Assembly (NCBI RefSeq): GCF_000169175.1
Contig: NZ_AAWS01000057.1
Location: 1-57,792, forward strand
Reading direction: 5' to 3'
Source: Microscilla marina ATCC 23134
GTDB taxonomy: Bacteria; Bacteroidota; Bacteroidia; Cytophagales; Microscillaceae
Length of the DNA stretch: 57,792 nucleotides
Of this stretch, positions 35,709-44,871 are shown in pieces; the first letter of the stretch is position 1; every line of letters begins with the position of its first letter. Made by a program: the position numbers and the translations under genes. Below the pieces are notes generated by a model. It was given only the letters and a program-made list of their open reading frames with translations. It ran no database searches and was not told the origin of the DNA.

Positions 35709-36195
35709 TGTTGTCTAAAACATAAAACAAATAAAACGTAGATCAAGCCTATTACAAGCAATTTTTATTATGCTGATTATTTGTCCTCTGAACTACAAAA
35801 AACCAGATAGGTTGTGTTAAAAAAAAGTTGAAAAACTTGAGCAATCTTACTTATCAAACGCTGTTTATGCGTTGGTTATTATTATTTATTAAAGGCATGT
35901 GTTAGCTAATGTACTTTAACTTCCCCCATACTTAAGTCAAAAATAAGGAAAACAACTAATAATTAGGCGAGATACCAGATAATAATATAAACTATAGTTC
36001 AAACAGCGGGCTAAGTAGTGTTGAAACAAACTTTCCAAACACTCCCCAAACACTCCCCTTCTCAGGTAAAAACCCACCCTTCAGCGAGTAAATCCAAACT
36101 ACCACCGTTTTTATGAGTATATTGATTGACTGAAGCACCCTTTGATTAATACTTGATTATCTTTAATCACTGTATTTTACTACCAATGATTGAAG

Positions 36196-36203
36196 TATAT
36201 TTG
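36196..36203 (+). promoter_or_regulatory. Candidate -7 promoter box for the LytS-type kinase gene
   Basis: TATATTTG matches TAnnTTTG; the ATG follows 12 bases later, implying a very short or leaderless 5' end. Confidence 0.4.
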
Positions 36204-36214
36204 TAACTATTTAT

Positions 36215-37282
36215 ATGAATAAACCCTTGTCTTTTGTCCTCAATGTAAACAACCGTTTGTATACCCACCTTTTGTTTTGGCTGGTATATTATATATACAG
36301 GGTAGGTTTATACATTGATGTGTATGATTATACGCATTTTGTGCAGTTTTTTGAGTTATTCGCCAAAGCCTTTGCCGTATACCTGAACCTATATGTGTGG
36401 ATGCCCTACTTGCTCAAAAAAAAACGTAACTTTGCTTATGGGGTAAGCTTGCTGGGTACTTTGTTGGTGGCAGGGGTGATACAAACCGAAGTAGTAAGAC
36501 AAATGATGCGGGCTGGTATTTATACAAAGTTTGAGTTATCGTTATATTCTGTACATAAAATTTTTAGCATGGTCACCAACATAGCAGTAGTAGTAGGGTA
36601 CACCAGTTTAATTAAAATCTTGAAAAGTAGCTATCAGAATCAACAAATCAACCAACAACTCAAGCAAGAACGCCTCGAAAACGAGCTTAAGTTTTTGAAA
36701 AGCCAAATCAACCCTCATTTTCTGTTCAATTCGCTCAACAACCTATACTCCCTTATTTTGTGGCAGTCAGACAAAGCCAAAGATGTGGTGCTTAAAATCT
36801 CCGATTTACTCAGTTATATGCTGTATGAAACCAACCAGGAAATGGTGCCTTTAGAAAAAGATATCAAATACCTGAAGGGATTTATCGAGCTTGAAAAACT
36901 GCGTTTTGGTGATGAACTCACGGCTGTTTTTACTACTCATGGTACATTTGATGAAGTGCATATTCCGCCAATGTTGCTTCTTCCACTGGTAGAAAACGCC
37001 TTTAAACATAGTGTAGGCAATGGCGACGACCCAGTAAACATTAGTATGCAGTTGAGGTATGCAAATACTCAGCTTATTTTTGAAGTAGAAAACAGTATTG
37101 TCGCTCCTCCAAGCGAAGCCACTCATACCGAAACAGTCCATAACTCAGGTATAGGCTTGCACAATGTACGGCGTCGTCTGGAACTATTATACCCAAACCG
37201 GCATACATTGACAACCAAGCCTTCGCCCACCAGCTATTGGGTACGTATGGAAATAGATTTGAGTCATAAAACTAATGCCTGA
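36215..37282 (+). CDS. LytS-type sensor histidine kinase
   Basis: 355 residues. Four membrane helices fill residues about 16-135 and there is no large extracellular domain. A coiled coil (about 140-162) leads to the HisKA-internal-region motif QINPHFLFNSLNNLYSL with phospho-accepting His168, then the ATPase with the N-box LLPLVENAFKHSVGNGDDPV near 248-267 and the G-box GIGLHNVRRRLELLYP near 312-327. It overlaps the response-regulator start by 8 bases (ATGCCTGA), so the two are translationally coupled and are cognate partners. Confidence 0.93.
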   Translation: MNKPLSFVLNVNNRLYTHLLFWLVYYIYRVGLYIDVYDYTHFVQFFELFAKAFAVYLNLYVWMPYLLKKKRNFAYGVSLLGTLLVAGVIQTEVVRQMMRAGIYTKFELSLYSVHKIFSMVTNIAVVVGYTSLIKILKSSYQNQQINQQLKQERLENELKFLKSQINPHFLFNSLNNLYSLILWQSDKAKDVVLKISDLLSYMLYETNQEMVPLEKDIKYLKGFIELEKLRFGDELTAVFTTHGTFDEVHIPPMLLLPLVENAFKHSVGNGDDPVNISMQLRYANTQLIFEVENSIVAPPSEATHTETVHNSGIGLHNVRRRLELLYPNRHTLTTKPSPTSYWVRMEIDLSHKTNA

Positions 37283-37997
37283 TATGAAAACAAAATGCCT
37301 GATTGTAGACGATGAACCACTGGCTATCAGAGTATTAGAGAAATATATCCAAGACATAGACTCGCTGGAGCTGGTAGCGTCTTGTCGTTCGGCTACCAAA
37401 GCCCTTACCTATGTAGCTACTCAGCCTATAGAGGTGATATTTTTAGACATACAAATGCCTCGTCTTACGGGAATGGCTTTTGCCAAAAGTTTGCAACGCC
37501 CCCCAAAAATTATTTTTACCACTGCTTACCGCGATTTTGCCGTAGAGAGCTATGAGGTAAACGCAGTAGATTATTTGGTGAAGCCCATTTCGTTTGAGCG
37601 TTTTTTTTTGGCAATTCAAAAACTCAACCTTGCCTTAAGTGACTCCCCCGGAGTAGCAGTAACCTCTCCTAATGTTACTGATGACACTTTGTTGATTAAG
37701 TCAGACAAAAAACAGCACGTAGTCAGGTTGGAAGATATCCATTATATCGAAAGCGTGAAAGATTATGTAATTGTACATACCCCTGGACAAAACCTGGTAT
37801 CTTACCAAAGCCTTACTCAGGTAGAAGCTGCTTTGCCGCCAACTTATTTTCTACGGGTACATCGTTCATTTATTGTTAACCTGCACCACATCAAGGCGTT
37901 TAACACCACTAGTATAGTGTTGGCAAACACCGAAATGCATATTGGACGCACCTACAAAGAAGAGGTGTTTCAAAAACTGAATGACTTTTTTTCGTGA
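37275..37997 (+). CDS. LytR/AlgR-type response regulator (REC-LytTR)
   Basis: 240 residues. Receiver domain 7-120 with the acidic pair VDDEP (11-15), phospho-acceptor Asp58 in FLDIQMP, and the conserved Lys in VKPISF near 102-107. The LytTR DNA-binding domain covers about 138-240 (ESVKDYVIVHTPG, LPPTYFLRVHRSFIVNLHHI). A second Met at residue 4 is an alternative start. The kinase upstream overlaps it by 8 bases. Targets are unknown; in this phylum such pairs are very numerous. Confidence 0.93.
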   Translation: MPDMKTKCLIVDDEPLAIRVLEKYIQDIDSLELVASCRSATKALTYVATQPIEVIFLDIQMPRLTGMAFAKSLQRPPKIIFTTAYRDFAVESYEVNAVDYLVKPISFERFFLAIQKLNLALSDSPGVAVTSPNVTDDTLLIKSDKKQHVVRLEDIHYIESVKDYVIVHTPGQNLVSYQSLTQVEAALPPTYFLRVHRSFIVNLHHIKAFNTTSIVLANTEMHIGRTYKEEVFQKLNDFFS

Positions 37998-38127
37998 AAT
38001 CTATAAGTAACAAACAACGGCTAAAAACTACCCAACAGCTGCCGTTACTCTCCCTTTGTCCTCTCTTTGAAAATCACTGGTTTTATATGCGTGTACCCTA
38101 ACATATACCTTATGAAACCATATAACC

Positions 38128-38634
38128 ATGATTATTTTAAAAATTATTGGCTTGCTCGGAGGGCTTGCCTGGGGGCAAATACCATTTACCACTTCTACTA
38201 CTCATCACACCAACCAAGTAACCATCAGAGGAACCAGCCAGCCCCAGAAAATAAAGGCGATGGTAGACTATTATTTAGACTATTGGCAGTTAGACAGTTT
38301 ACACTTGTTGGTAGAGTACTCTAACAGCTTGCCCCGACCGCTCAAGGGGTATACTCAATATGTTGAACATAAAAAATGGGGGGTAAAACAAGCTATTATC
38401 AGAATTAATGCAAGGCTTTCGCCAAAAGAACAAGGTTTGACCATTGCCCACGAAATGATTCACGTAAAACAGTTTAGGCGTGGTGAATTGCAGTTGGCAG
38501 GAAAAACCGGGTATCGATGGAAAAATCACTCGTATCGAGCAATTGCCAAAAAGGCTTACCACACAAGAGCCTGGGAGAAAGAAGCCTTTCGTCTGGAGAA
38601 AAAACTCTATTTATTGTATCTGAAAAACCGATAG
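38128..38634 (+). CDS. Exported zinc metallopeptidase-like protein (HExxH)
   Basis: 168 residues. A short signal peptide covers 1-17 (ILKIIGLLGGLAWGQ). The zinc motif is AHEMIHVKQ with HEMIH at about residues 111-115, and a following Glu or His is probably the third ligand within the basic helix KNHSYRAIAKKAYHTRAWEKEA. The fold resembles the SprT or minigluzincin type, but the family is not certain. It probably acts in the periplasm or outside. It is followed by a terminator at 38642-38681. An overlapping frame starting at 38067 has no such features and was dismissed. Confidence 0.78.
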   Translation: MIILKIIGLLGGLAWGQIPFTTSTTHHTNQVTIRGTSQPQKIKAMVDYYLDYWQLDSLHLLVEYSNSLPRPLKGYTQYVEHKKWGVKQAIIRINARLSPKEQGLTIAHEMIHVKQFRRGELQLAGKTGYRWKNHSYRAIAKKAYHTRAWEKEAFRLEKKLYLLYLKNR

Positions 38635-38641
38635 TTGTTTT

Positions 38642-38681
38642 ACCTGCCCTTGCTTATTTGCTGGAGCATGGGCAGGTTTTT
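38642..38681 (+). terminator. Rho-independent terminator after the HExxH gene
   Basis: ACCTGCCC (38642-38649) pairs with GGGCAGGT (38670-38677) across 20 bases, followed by TTTTTC. Confidence 0.75.
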
Positions 38682-38740
38682 CTTGGTTCAACTATGTGCA
38701 AAGGTTTTGACCAACCAGTAAGTCATCTTGACTTCAGGTT

Positions 38741-41700
38741 CTAAAACCTCGCGCCTACCACGATCGGTTTTTTGTATCGATTTTTCTCTCCATTAAGCGA
38801 AAAAGTTTCTATATAAATAATATAATACCCCATGCCCGCCTTTTGCCCGGCATCGTTGGTGCCATCCCAGGTATAAAACCCTTCAGTAGCTGCCAAGTCG
38901 TTTTGCGCCAGCGTTTTTATTTTGCGCCCGTACTTGTCAAACACAGTCAAGCTAATTGTAATGCCACTTTGGGCAAACTTATAGTTAATCGTGGTAAAAT
39001 CGCGGTCACCATCGCCATTGGGGGTAATGGCCGAAAAATCTAACGAAACAGGGTCTCCCACTCCATCTGTACGAGTTTGTGAATTTCGATAGCCAGGCGT
39101 AGCAAAACCTTCGCTACTTGCCGCCGAGTGCCAACTATTGGGTGTATTGGTCAAGGCAGTAAAGCGTATTCGTTCGAGCGAAACCCCATTTTTATCGTCT
39201 ATCAAAGAGAAGTGAAAATCGTCTTTATAATCAAACCGTTGCATGAGTTTATCTTCATTGTTGATCAAAATTACCGAACCCTCATCGTCGTTATAGCCGG
39301 GTAGCGTAGGCATCACCAAAAAAGTAGAATCAGGCGCTTTAGGGTAATTGCTCTGAATATTGGCTTTGTCGGTAGTCAATATGCGGTAATGTTGAGGGGG
39401 CAATACATTGTTTTCGGTGGTCATTGCCTTTTGGTTGGCAACATTACCATCACTGTCAACATTGGCAAGTTTCCAATCCTTAAGGTTGATAAACTTATCA
39501 GAGACATTATAAATCTCCACAAAATCTACTCCTCCGGTTCGTGGGTTAAACAATACCTCATTGAGCACAATGTCGGTCGCATCGCCTTGTTCGGTAACGG
39601 CAAAAGTAGTACTGTTTTTACTGGCTATAGTATTGCCACTGCAGTCCAGTGCATTGTTTATTATCAGGGTATACACCGTTTTTAGCTGTAGGTCAGTGGC
39701 TACCTTGAGTTTTACTTGTTTAAACTCCGGGCTTATTATTTCTACCCCTGCTACACTTGCCCCATTGTTCAAGGCATAAGTAGCACTGGCAAGGCTCGTG
39801 CTGTCCATTTTTTCGTTAAATGTCACCGTGATGGTATCTTTTATAAAAGCCTCTGCCTTCAGTATTTGGGGAGCGTTTTGGTCGGGATTGGCAGCTTTTA
39901 CCGAGTTAACTTTGCCAGGGGTTCCACCAACAGTTGCTGTGGCAGCCTTCCAGTTGTCGAGCTCACCGCAAGGGTTGCCTGTATCTATCATTTCCAGGGT
40001 ATAGCCTCCATCTTCTTTCGTGTCGTCCTGGTACCAACTATCCCGGTAATGCACACTGTGTAATAGCTGACCAGCCGCATTGCGCAAAACCAGCAACTCG
40101 CCGCTGTTGGCCAGTGAAGGAAAATTGCTGATGCCCAAAACCCTGCCAAAAAAACTCAAATCATCTACCGCCGAACTGGTAGTCAATATCAAATATTCGC
40201 CTGGAAATACAGGGGTTTGATTGGCAACAATGGCTGTGTCAGAGCCATCTGTCAATAATACCCCCTTAAGTTCGATTACCTTGCCCGATCGGTTGAGTAT
40301 TTCAACAAACTCTCTTTCGGGCAAGCCAATGGTAGGAGAGGGGTCAGCCATGAGTTCCGTGATGACAAGCTCGTGGTAAGTAGGCGTTGAACCTTTGCCA
40401 AACCTTGCCGTTGTTCCACTCAGGGCATTGCCAATGCAATCGGTCAGGTTGGCAGTAGTAATAGTATAAGCCACCCCTGTTTGCAAGCTTCCGCTAAACT
40501 GTACCTCTACTACTGTATAAGCTGGAGCTATTGCTGTTACAGACTTGACCGTTAAGCCATTGTCGAAACTATAGTGAAGCGCAGTTTTTAGTTTTACACT
40601 GTCCATAGGCTCGCTAAATTGAATGGCCAGCGTGGAATCATTTTTCAAAGAAGTAAGGTTAATCGTAGGTGCTTTTTGGTCTGGTGTAGTGTCGAAAACT
40701 GAGTTTTGCGCCCCTGGAGTACCCCCCGAAGCACTGCTCGAAGCCGTCCAGTTGTTGGTGCCTGTACACCGGGTAGTAGGATTCATTTGTTCCAGGCTAT
40801 AGCCTCCGTTGCTTTTGTTGTTGTCGTTGTACCACTCATCGCTGTAGTTTACCCGGTCTACCACCTGGTCGCTGGCATTGGTCAACGTAAGCACCTCGCC
40901 ACCGTTGGTAAGTGTGCCCGACCCTCCCCACGACAATACATTGCCCGAAAACAAACCCTCGTTGCCCGGACTGGTCAAGACTACAAACTCGCCTGACTTA
41001 AGTACAAATGTCGGAAAACCACTGGTATTTACCCCGTCCAGTTTCCACCCGCTAATGTCTATAGGCCGATTGGTAGCATTAAACAGTTCTACAAACTCTA
41101 CCTCTGGCAAGCCTACCTGTGGGCTGGGGTCGGCAAAAATCTCATTGATTACGATGTCTCTCTGGCTGGGGGTATAGGGCGCCAGGTATTGAAAACCCTG
41201 ACTGGCGCTGGTGATGGCATTGTTTGCCAGGTCTTTTACATTTTCAATAGTGAGGGTATAATTGGTTAAGTCGATCAAAGGGCTGCCCAAAGTGAGGTGT
41301 GCCAATGCTTTGTTGGTACCGTCCAGCGTAGCTGTAGCGGGGTTGCCTATGCCATTGTCTATGCTATAGTTGGTCAGGGTTTCGGCGGTAGTTTGGTCTA
41401 CATTTTCGTTAAAAGTAACCTCTACGGTAGTGGCCGAAAGCACCTGTACACTGGCTATAGTAGGTGGGGCAATGTCTATGGTAAAGTTACTGGTTTGGGC
41501 AGTAGTAATGGCATTACCAAAAAGGTCAGCTACATTATTTACTGTCAAGGTATTGCTTGTCGCAAAACTGTTGCTAAAAGTAAGGTGTACCAATGCCTTA
41601 TTGGTACCATCCAGGATAGCCGTAGTTGCATTGCCTACCCCGTTGTTTACACTATAGTTGCTGGCTGTTTCGGCAGTGGTTTGGTCTACCTCTTCGTTAA

Positions 41701-42394
41701 AAGTAACGTCTAGCTGGGTAACCGAAGTAGCACTTGTGGTGTTTATTTGGGGTGGTTGCGATACGGCAATATTATCAAAAAATATTTTATCTTTTCGAGT
41801 ACTGGTATATACACAATATACCCCAAAGTGAGTAGAGGCAGTAAAATCGTTGTCAGTAACAGAACCTATATTGGTTGAAAAGTCGGTGTCTCCTGTTAAG
41901 TCAGCCTTCAACGTCCAGTTGCCTGATGCCGATCTGGTAACCCTTACCCCTATATTGTTAGATGAAGCATTCATTACCCCACCCGATCCAGCAATGATTA
42001 CAGTACGGGTAGCATCGTTTTGTTTCACCAAGTCTATGTCGTCACCACTACGCCCAAATTCTACATAATAGCCCTTAAGTACAGCAGCGCTTAGGTCTGC
42101 GTTGTCGCTCATCAAGTATACCCTGCTGTAGTTAGAGCCACTGGGGTTATAGGTCATTCTTACCCGAAAAACCCACTCGTTGGTAGCTGTAGAAGGAGTA
42201 GACAAATAACTGGTGCCCGCCCCTGCATCGTTGTTTCTGAGCTCACCACCTACTACAGTAAAAATAGAGGTATTGCCCGACCACACGGGGTCAGCAGTGA
42301 AGTTTCCATCTGTAAAATCGTCGGTAAACTGAGCAATGCCCGCCCAGGGAAGCAAAACAAAAAAAAGGAGGGTAAAGAGTTGTTGATGTCTCAT
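38741..42394 (-). CDS. Large secreted protein: Ig-like and lamin-tail domains with T9SS-type C-terminal domain
   Basis: 1217 residues from ATG 42394 (MRHQQLFTLLFFVLLPWAGIAQ signal peptide); a longer frame to 42682 only reads through a dispersed repeat. After an N-terminal laminin/concanavalin-like region (about 22-205) come bacterial Ig-like (SbsA-type) modules with VTFNEEVDQTTAET near 230 and 328, FSEPMDS near 595 and FNEKMDST near 860. Three lamin-tail domains start near 411 (DIVINEIFADPSP), 673 (LVITELMADPSP) and 945 (DIVLNEVLFNPR). A final FlgD-like domain (from about 1123: ITPNGDGDRD, then YTWDGTNDAG) has the look of gliding-motility or type IX secretion C-terminal domains. It is probably surface-bound. 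Lamin-tail domains sometimes accompany secreted nucleases or phosphatases; no enzyme domain is present here. Confidence 0.9.
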   Translation of the reverse strand: MRHQQLFTLLFFVLLPWAGIAQFTDDFTDGNFTADPVWSGNTSIFTVVGGELRNNDAGAGTSYLSTPSTATNEWVFRVRMTYNPSGSNYSRVYLMSDNADLSAAVLKGYYVEFGRSGDDIDLVKQNDATRTVIIAGSGGVMNASSNNIGVRVTRSASGNWTLKADLTGDTDFSTNIGSVTDNDFTASTHFGVYCVYTSTRKDKIFFDNIAVSQPPQINTTSATSVTQLDVTFNEEVDQTTAETASNYSVNNGVGNATTAILDGTNKALVHLTFSNSFATSNTLTVNNVADLFGNAITTAQTSNFTIDIAPPTIASVQVLSATTVEVTFNENVDQTTAETLTNYSIDNGIGNPATATLDGTNKALAHLTLGSPLIDLTNYTLTIENVKDLANNAITSASQGFQYLAPYTPSQRDIVINEIFADPSPQVGLPEVEFVELFNATNRPIDISGWKLDGVNTSGFPTFVLKSGEFVVLTSPGNEGLFSGNVLSWGGSGTLTNGGEVLTLTNASDQVVDRVNYSDEWYNDNNKSNGGYSLEQMNPTTRCTGTNNWTASSSASGGTPGAQNSVFDTTPDQKAPTINLTSLKNDSTLAIQFSEPMDSVKLKTALHYSFDNGLTVKSVTAIAPAYTVVEVQFSGSLQTGVAYTITTANLTDCIGNALSGTTARFGKGSTPTYHELVITELMADPSPTIGLPEREFVEILNRSGKVIELKGVLLTDGSDTAIVANQTPVFPGEYLILTTSSAVDDLSFFGRVLGISNFPSLANSGELLVLRNAAGQLLHSVHYRDSWYQDDTKEDGGYTLEMIDTGNPCGELDNWKAATATVGGTPGKVNSVKAANPDQNAPQILKAEAFIKDTITVTFNEKMDSTSLASATYALNNGASVAGVEIISPEFKQVKLKVATDLQLKTVYTLIINNALDCSGNTIASKNSTTFAVTEQGDATDIVLNEVLFNPRTGGVDFVEIYNVSDKFINLKDWKLANVDSDGNVANQKAMTTENNVLPPQHYRILTTDKANIQSNYPKAPDSTFLVMPTLPGYNDDEGSVILINNEDKLMQRFDYKDDFHFSLIDDKNGVSLERIRFTALTNTPNSWHSAASSEGFATPGYRNSQTRTDGVGDPVSLDFSAITPNGDGDRDFTTINYKFAQSGITISLTVFDKYGRKIKTLAQNDLAATEGFYTWDGTNDAGQKAGMGYYIIYIETFSLNGEKNRYKKPIVVGARF

Positions 42395-42570
42395 GATTTG
42401 GGGCAATTTGTAATATACACTAAATACAACTCCCAAAATAGGCGGGATTTTTTTATAACTCAAAACCTCACAGGTTAACATTTGGTGAAAAACAGCGGTA
42501 ATTGATGTTATAAAATCCTCCTGTTCATTCCTTGATGCGCCTTTGGGCAACAGCCCACGGTTTATAGTTG

Positions 42571-42759
42571 ATAGCTGATTCGAGTAAATGTTCACCTTAT
42601 TAAATGCTGTAAACCAGTATTTTATATTAAGATTGCGTACTCGCTTTATTTTCAAAAGTGTGTCGGTTTTATGCCTAAACACCCAATTAAATAGTTTTTA
42701 AATTCATAAATAACTGATGACCAGCAACCAACTTTGACTAAAATCACTGCAGAGTATTG
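42571..42759 (-). repeat. Inverted partner of the 52.1 kb repeat (189 bases)
   Basis: Its reverse complement matches 52062-52307 from CAATACTC to CGAATCAGCTAT with few changes, but lacks two inserts of about 30 bases found there. The pair brackets about 9.3 kb in inverted orientation. It lies between the surface-protein gene and the nitroreductase-like gene. Confidence 0.85.
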
Positions 42760-42784
42760 ATATTGTTAGCAAGCATATAAACCA

Positions 42785-42818
42785 ACAAGCCATATTTCTC
42801 GATAGAAATATGGCTTGT
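42785..42818 (-). terminator. Terminator of the iodotyrosine-deiodinase-like gene
   Basis: ACAAGCCATATTTC (42785-42798) pairs perfectly with GAAATATGGCTTGT (42805-42818) across six bases, 23 bases after the gene on the minus strand. The U-tract is poor (TGGTTTATAT). Confidence 0.65.
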
Positions 42819-42841
42819 CAATTCTTCAAATGATTTCGTTT

Positions 42842-43516
42842 TCAATCATAATATACAATGACATCTTCCTTGCCCTTGCGGGTAAGGTCGGGCACAGTAG
42901 GATTGTCTGCTGGGTAGCCCACCGGAATCAACAAAAAAGCACGTTCGTTTGCCGGGCGGTCGAGTAAGTTAGATAAAAAGTTCATCGGACTGGGAGTATG
43001 GGTCAAGGCAACCAATCCCGCATGATGAATGGCCGCCAGCAAAAAACCACCCGCCAGGCCTACCGACTCATTTACATAGTAGTTGTTTTTTTTCTTGTGC
43101 TCTTCTTCGGTTTCAAACACCCGCTTAAACACTACAATCAGGTAGGGAGCAATTTCTAAAAAAGGTTTGTGCTCGTTGGTAGCAAAAGGCTCCAGGTCTT
43201 TGAGCCATTCGTCCGACATACGCCCATTGTAGTTTACCTCTTCCTCTGCTTCGGCGGCTTCCCGTATTTTCTTTTTTACTTCAGGGTTCGACACCACACA
43301 AAAAGTCCAGGGTTGTTTGTGGGCACCCGAAGGAGCCGTAGAAGCGGTCATAATAATGTGATCGATTACTTCACGCGGTACAGGCTTGTCTGAAAACTCC
43401 CGAACGGTGCGTCGTTTGTCCATAAATTCATAAAACGACTGACTACGTACTTTCATTTCTTCCTCGCTGTAAGTGTCGCGCACATAAGGAATAAAGTTTT
43501 CTGTTTGTTCTGACAT
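42842..43516 (-). CDS. Nitroreductase-fold flavoprotein, iodotyrosine deiodinase homologue
   Basis: 224 residues from ATG 43516; a GTG at 43543 would overlap the promoter. FMN-dependent nitroreductase superfamily. It shares the iodotyrosine deiodinase (IYD) signature: RRTVREFSDKPVP at 35-47, TASTAPSGAHKQPWTF near 57-72, then the substrate lid with Glu92, Tyr96 and Lys117, which have exactly the spacing of Glu157, Tyr161 and Lys182 of human IYD. The C-terminal half (YYVNESVGLAGGFLLAAIHHAGL, LLDRPANERAFLLIPVGYP) is also IYD-like. Bacterial IYDs dehalogenate halotyrosines; a marine host would meet such compounds. The nearby genes give no pathway context. Confidence 0.85.
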   Translation of the reverse strand: MSEQTENFIPYVRDTYSEEEMKVRSQSFYEFMDKRRTVREFSDKPVPREVIDHIIMTASTAPSGAHKQPWTFCVVSNPEVKKKIREAAEAEEEVNYNGRMSDEWLKDLEPFATNEHKPFLEIAPYLIVVFKRVFETEEEHKKKNNYYVNESVGLAGGFLLAAIHHAGLVALTHTPSPMNFLSNLLDRPANERAFLLIPVGYPADNPTVPDLTRKGKEDVIVYYD

Positions 43517-43542
43517 TGTTAATTTTTTAAGATGATTTTTCA

Positions 43543-43550
43543 CAAAAATA
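43543..43550 (-). promoter_or_regulatory. Candidate -7 promoter box for the IYD-like gene
   Basis: TATTTTTG on the minus strand matches TAnnTTTG, 27 bases before the ATG, with a TTG about 18 bases further upstream as a possible -33 element. Confidence 0.5.
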
Positions 43551-44010
43551 AAAAAGAAAAAGGTTTCTCAATGGGAAAAGCAACGAAATGCCCAACAAAC
43601 AGCAGAAAAAGAAATCGATATATAAAAGCCATTACACGCTCAACCACTTTGTTTGCCTTGTGTATCTGATAGTAGTTGGGTGGGAAAATCCTTTGTTTGG
43701 TGTTAGCAGAAACACAGCCTCACCTCAAGCCAAAACTCCCCAATGAAAGGGAGTTTGCTTTAGTATTTTTTATCTGAAGTCAGCTTACCATGTTCATACA
43801 ATTTTTGCCGCAATAGCTTGCCCATGTTGTACCAGGTTTATTTTTCTAGGGTGCGGTATGCAGGTCTACAGTTAGGTTCTTTTTGTAGTTTTACTAAACA
43901 TAAAGAAGGTCAAATTGCCGCATAGGTACTTGAATATCCTTGCGGATTATTGGATGAAGTACCATAACAAAAGTGAAAATGGTTACTCATCATACATAAT
44001 GGCACAAAAA
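43551..44010. other. Intergenic stretch, no gene seen
   Basis: About 460 bases upstream of the IYD-like gene. Frames here are short and show no recognisable motif. No repeat match to the rest of the window was noticed. Confidence 0.4.
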
Positions 44011-44045
44011 AACAAACCCCACAAACAGTGCTTGTGGGGTTTGTT
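44011..44045 (-). terminator. Orphan terminator-like hairpin
   Basis: AACAAACCCCACAA (44011-44024) pairs perfectly with TTGTGGGGTTTGTT (44032-44045) across seven bases. On the minus strand it is followed by a run of T (AAAAAA upstream of 44011), so it would stop minus-strand transcription, yet no minus-strand gene lies between it and 44872. The plus-strand tail has no U-tract. The region 44100-44650 beyond it is AT-rich with no gene recognised. Confidence 0.55.
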
Positions 44046-44652
44046 GTGTTGGAGTTGCCAACACACATTAGGTTGTAATTTTGTTTACATAGTTTAGTAA
44101 TTGTTAAGATTACATTATTAGGTATTTGTGAGTTTTTAAATAGTAGGTTTTATAGACTCTAATATTAGGTTGTGTAAATTAGTACTTTTAATAGTAGAAA
44201 GGTTAACAATGACATTAACAAATAATTATCAAACTCCGAATGTTTTACCTGTGTGTAGGGTATAAGTTCCTGTACAGTAGATAATTGTAGGTTGGTAATA
44301 GGTGTTGATATAATTAAAAACTTTTCCTTATTTTGGGTACTGATTATAAAGAACGGAAAAGCTACCCCAAAAGGTTATAAAAATTTATAAAGCCTGTATT
44401 TTGATGCACCAAATGCAAGGTTGAGTTTATAAAAGGCAACCATTGGCAGAAAATATGACCAAATGCAGGTGCTGTAGGGGTTTGGCTACTGGCAATGTAT
44501 AGAAAAAAACGAAGAAATGTAGCCAATGCGGATGGTTTTTGTTCTGGTGTAAATATTGCACCAAAACCAATACCTGAAAACCTACGCTATATAAAGCCCA
44601 ATGGTGATTTTATGTATCAATAATTGATGTGTATGCCCAACCCTTGACGCTG

Positions 44653-44830
44653 CTTTTAACTACGGTTTGTATAAATTGCTAAAAGTCAACGTGATAGAAA
44701 AAATGTAGTTACTTGTGAATCGAATCTATAGCTTACTATGATGAGTTCAACGTAGTTAAACAGGACTTGCGACTTGTCGCTTAAAGCACCGATACACATC
44801 GGCACCTAAGGACTTGCCCCTGTTGAGGTT
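44653..44830 (+). repeat. Dispersed hairpin repeat, 44.7 kb copy
   Basis: Starts CTTTTAACTACGG and holds the loop segment AAAGTCAACGTGAT, the second stem arm TGTAGTT (44704-44710), and GCGACTTGTCGCTTAAAGC (44770-44788), all shared with the tandem array at 52.3-52.9 kb; its GTCGCTTAAAGCACCG segment is also in the inverted 4.1 kb copy. It ends GCCCCTGTTGAGG, 40 bases before the propeller gene. Confidence 0.7.
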
Positions 44831-44871
44831 TCTAAGAGTACCAGATTTGCTGACACAATCAACAAAAAAAT

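Noticed and set aside
38067-38324. 85-codon frame overlapping the HExxH gene
   Set aside because: Out of frame with the gene that has the signal peptide and the zinc motif; no features of its own.
42395-42682. N-terminal extension of the large surface protein to 42682
   Set aside because: Reads through the dispersed repeat at 42571-42759 and precedes a clear signal peptide that starts at 42394.
43915-44097. 60-codon frame in the large 43.5-44.9 kb gap
   Set aside because: Spans a terminator hairpin, starts with no upstream signal and has no recognisable motif.
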